A DNA stretch of 6,965 nucleotides from Collinsella sp. GTDB lineage: Bacteria; Actinomycetota; Coriobacteriia; Coriobacteriales; Coriobacteriaceae. The notes beneath the pieces were generated by a model that saw only the letters and a list, made by a program, of their open reading frames with translations, searched no databases and was not told the DNA's origin. Positions 5,698 through 6,965 of the stretch are shown piece by piece; the first letter of the stretch is position 1; each line of letters begins with the position of its first letter. The position numbers and the translations under genes are program-made. The DNA lies in the NCBI GenBank assembly GCA_031294825.1, contig JAUMPM010000004.1, positions 1 to 6,965 of the forward strand, given 5' to 3'.

Positions 5698-6831
5698 CTA
5701 CTCCCGGTAGGGCACCCGGTCGCGCATCACGGCGTATATCGCCCTGAGCCGCTTCCTCGCGACGGCCTTGAGCGCCCGCCCGTGCCCCATGCCCCGTGCC
5801 CTGCAGGCCCGGTAGTACTCGCCGTAGCGCCCCGAGGACCTCACCAGGCTGTTGCACGAGAAGATCAGCAGGGACTTGAGCCTCGCGTCGCCGCGCCTGG
5901 ACGCCCTGACCGACCTCACCGACGTGCCGGAGCTCCTCACCCTCGGGGCTATGCCGCAGTACGAGGCCAGGTGGTCGTGGTCCGGGAACCTCCCGATGTC
6001 GACCGACACCGCGAGCTGCGCCGCGGTCCTCGGGCCGATGCCGGGCACGGTGAGCAGGCACGCGTAGGTCTCGTCGCCCTCGAGCAGCGCCGCCGTCTCG
6101 GCCTCGAGGGCCCCGGCCTCGTCGAGGGCCTCCGATATTCGGGCGGCCAGGAACCTGACCTGCCTGTTCTCGGCCTCGACGAGCGCCGGCGGGGGCGCGG
6201 TGGAGGCGGCCGCGGCCTCCCCGGCGGCCTCGGCCCGCGGGCCCTCGGCCCCGGAGCGGGCGATCCCCCACGCCCCGCCGAACCCGGCGAGCAGCTCCAG
6301 CCACCGCCGGTCCGACAGGTCGACCGCGGCCTCGAGGGCCGGGCAGGACTCGAGCAGCACCGCGCGCAGGCGGTTCTTGTCCCTAGTCGCGCAGGCGACG
6401 ACGTGGTCGCGCTGCGACGAGAGGGCGCGGGCGGCCTCGAGGGCCTCGCCGCGGCCCGGGACCCCCGACAGGGAGTCCGGCACGCCCAGGGCGGTCCGCG
6501 CGATCACCGCGGCGTCGCGCTCGTCGGTCTTGGCCTCGCCGGCGAACAGGCCCGCGGCGCGGCTGGCGGCGAGCCCGGGCAGGTAGGCGACCCCGAGCCC
6601 CGCGGCGCGGGCCCGCCTCACGGCGAGGGACCCTATGTTGCGGAACTGGTCGACGACGACGAGCGTGCCGGCGGGCGCGGAGGCGAACAGCGCGTCGAGC
6701 TCGGCCTCCCTGTTGCGGACGGGGGCGCTGGCCAGCACCTCCCCGTCGCGGTCGATCAGGCAGGCCCAGTGCGACGACTTGCCGACGTCCAGGCCGAGCA
6801 CGGCCGCGGGTCTGGTGGATGGCGCTTTCAC
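5698..6831 (-). CDS. IS110-family DEDD transposase (bridge-RNA-guided recombinase family)
   Basis: A 377-aa transposase from a GTG start at 6831. The N-terminal RuvC-like DEDD domain begins with LGLDVGKSSHWA (first catalytic Asp). It continues with VVVDQFRNIGSLAV, where Asp stands in the usual acidic position, and AKTDERDAAVIA, with the last two Asp. The C-terminal Transposase_20 domain holds LLTVPGIGPRTAAQLA and ASYCGIAPRVRSSGTS, with serine candidates for the catalytic Ser of this family, then RRGDARLKSLL. An Ala/Pro/Glu-rich insert lies between the domains before a coiled-coil-like helix. I prefer GTG 6831 because GGAAGG stands 8 nt before it and the family starts about 10-15 residues before the first Asp. 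The frame stays open to an ATG at 6885 (395 aa). The gene appears intact. Codon use is far more GC-biased than in purH, consistent with recent acquisition. Confidence 0.93.
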   Translation of the reverse strand: MKAPSTRPAAVLGLDVGKSSHWACLIDRDGEVLASAPVRNREAELDALFASAPAGTLVVVDQFRNIGSLAVRRARAAGLGVAYLPGLAASRAAGLFAGEAKTDERDAAVIARTALGVPDSLSGVPGRGEALEAARALSSQRDHVVACATRDKNRLRAVLLESCPALEAAVDLSDRRWLELLAGFGGAWGIARSGAEGPRAEAAGEAAAASTAPPPALVEAENRQVRFLAARISEALDEAGALEAETAALLEGDETYACLLTVPGIGPRTAAQLAVSVDIGRFPDHDHLASYCGIAPRVRSSGTSVRSVRASRRGDARLKSLLIFSCNSLVRSSGRYGEYYRACRARGMGHGRALKAVARKRLRAIYAVMRDRVPYRE

Positions 6832-6965
6832 GGTGGTATCCTTCCGGTAGTCGTTCGACCGGATGGCCTCCCCCTCGGCACTCACATTACCAGCCGCGGC
6901 ACCTGCCCGGCACTTTCCTATCAGCCGTCGGGGGCGGCGCGCCCCGCGCCGGCAGCACCCAACAG
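6832..6965 (-). ncRNA. IS110 5' non-coding end, candidate bridge RNA region
   Basis: This stretch lies upstream of the transposase start, where IS110-subgroup elements encode the bridge RNA that pairs with target and donor DNA. It can fold well: a 7-bp stem CGGCGCG/CGCGCCG with a 3-nt loop (6935-6951), and GTCG/CGAC closed by CCG/CGG (6844-6862), which overlaps the transposase ribosome-binding site. The 6915-6933 part repeats sequence found at the opposite end of the element. The RNA itself, its ends and its guide loops are not demonstrated, and part may lie outside the window. Confidence 0.4.

Larger units (their letters stand above)
5664..6962 (-). mobile_element. IS110-family insertion sequence, boundaries provisional
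   Basis: The transposase gene and its flanks form a block clearly richer in GC than the neighbouring genes. TTGGGTG (5664-5670) and its inverse CACCCAA (6956-6962) are candidate subterminal or terminal inverted repeats about 1.3 kb apart. The dinucleotide CA lies outside both, compatible with the short core that IS110 elements share with their target. The longer non-coding end is upstream of the transposase (at least 134 nt), as in the IS110 subgroup where the bridge RNA is encoded; the downstream end is only about 35 nt. If these inverted repeats are chance matches, the element may extend past the right edge. Confidence 0.6.

Noticed and set aside
5657..6304. A 215-codon minus-strand frame overlapping the transposase
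   Set aside because: An out-of-frame Gly/Arg-rich shadow of the GC-rich transposase gene.
1..6965. CRISPR array, tRNA or rRNA genes
   Set aside because: No regularly spaced repeat-spacer series and no recognisable tRNA or rRNA sequence. The only tandem repeats are two-copy.

Overview
The window looks like chromosomal DNA of a high-GC member of the Coriobacteriia, most likely Collinsella or a close relative. This is judged from codon and GC style, protein character and intergenic style; no marker gene proves it. It holds six protein-coding genes and several structured intergenic stretches. Five genes run leftward (minus strand) and one rightward.

From left to right: (1) positions 1-122 are non-coding and carry two copies of an 18-bp palindromic box, next to a leftward -10-like hexamer. 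They look like the control region of a gene lying off the left edge. (2) A leftward two-gene operon encodes an OmpR-family response regulator (1176-1847) and a short two-TM, intramembrane-sensing histidine kinase (123-1166). Both resemble the BceR/BceS type that senses cell-envelope antibiotics together with an ABC transporter. No transporter lies in the window, so the paired boxes may mark its promoter just outside. (3) A strong palindrome (1891-1924) sits upstream of the regulator gene, followed by a leftward terminator. (4) A leftward gene of unknown function (2082-2813) follows. (5) A 250-bp gap holds a strong terminator hairpin, a possible 11-codon peptide and a roughly 100-nt imperfect inverted repeat with alternative pairings. 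(6) purH (3065-4672, leftward) is a complete bifunctional enzyme for the last two steps of IMP synthesis. (7) Diverging from it is a GNAT acetyltransferase (4950-5591, rightward). (8) After a two-copy 27-bp repeat, the right end is filled by an IS110-family element whose DEDD transposase (5698-6831, leftward) is much richer in GC than its surroundings. The element's 5' non-coding end, the place where IS110 elements encode their bridge RNA, runs to or nearly to the window's right edge.

The host part is an ordinary chromosomal mix: envelope-stress signalling, purine synthesis and an acetyltransferase. The regions most worth following up are the paired boxes at the left edge, the structured region downstream of purH, and the ends of the IS110 element.
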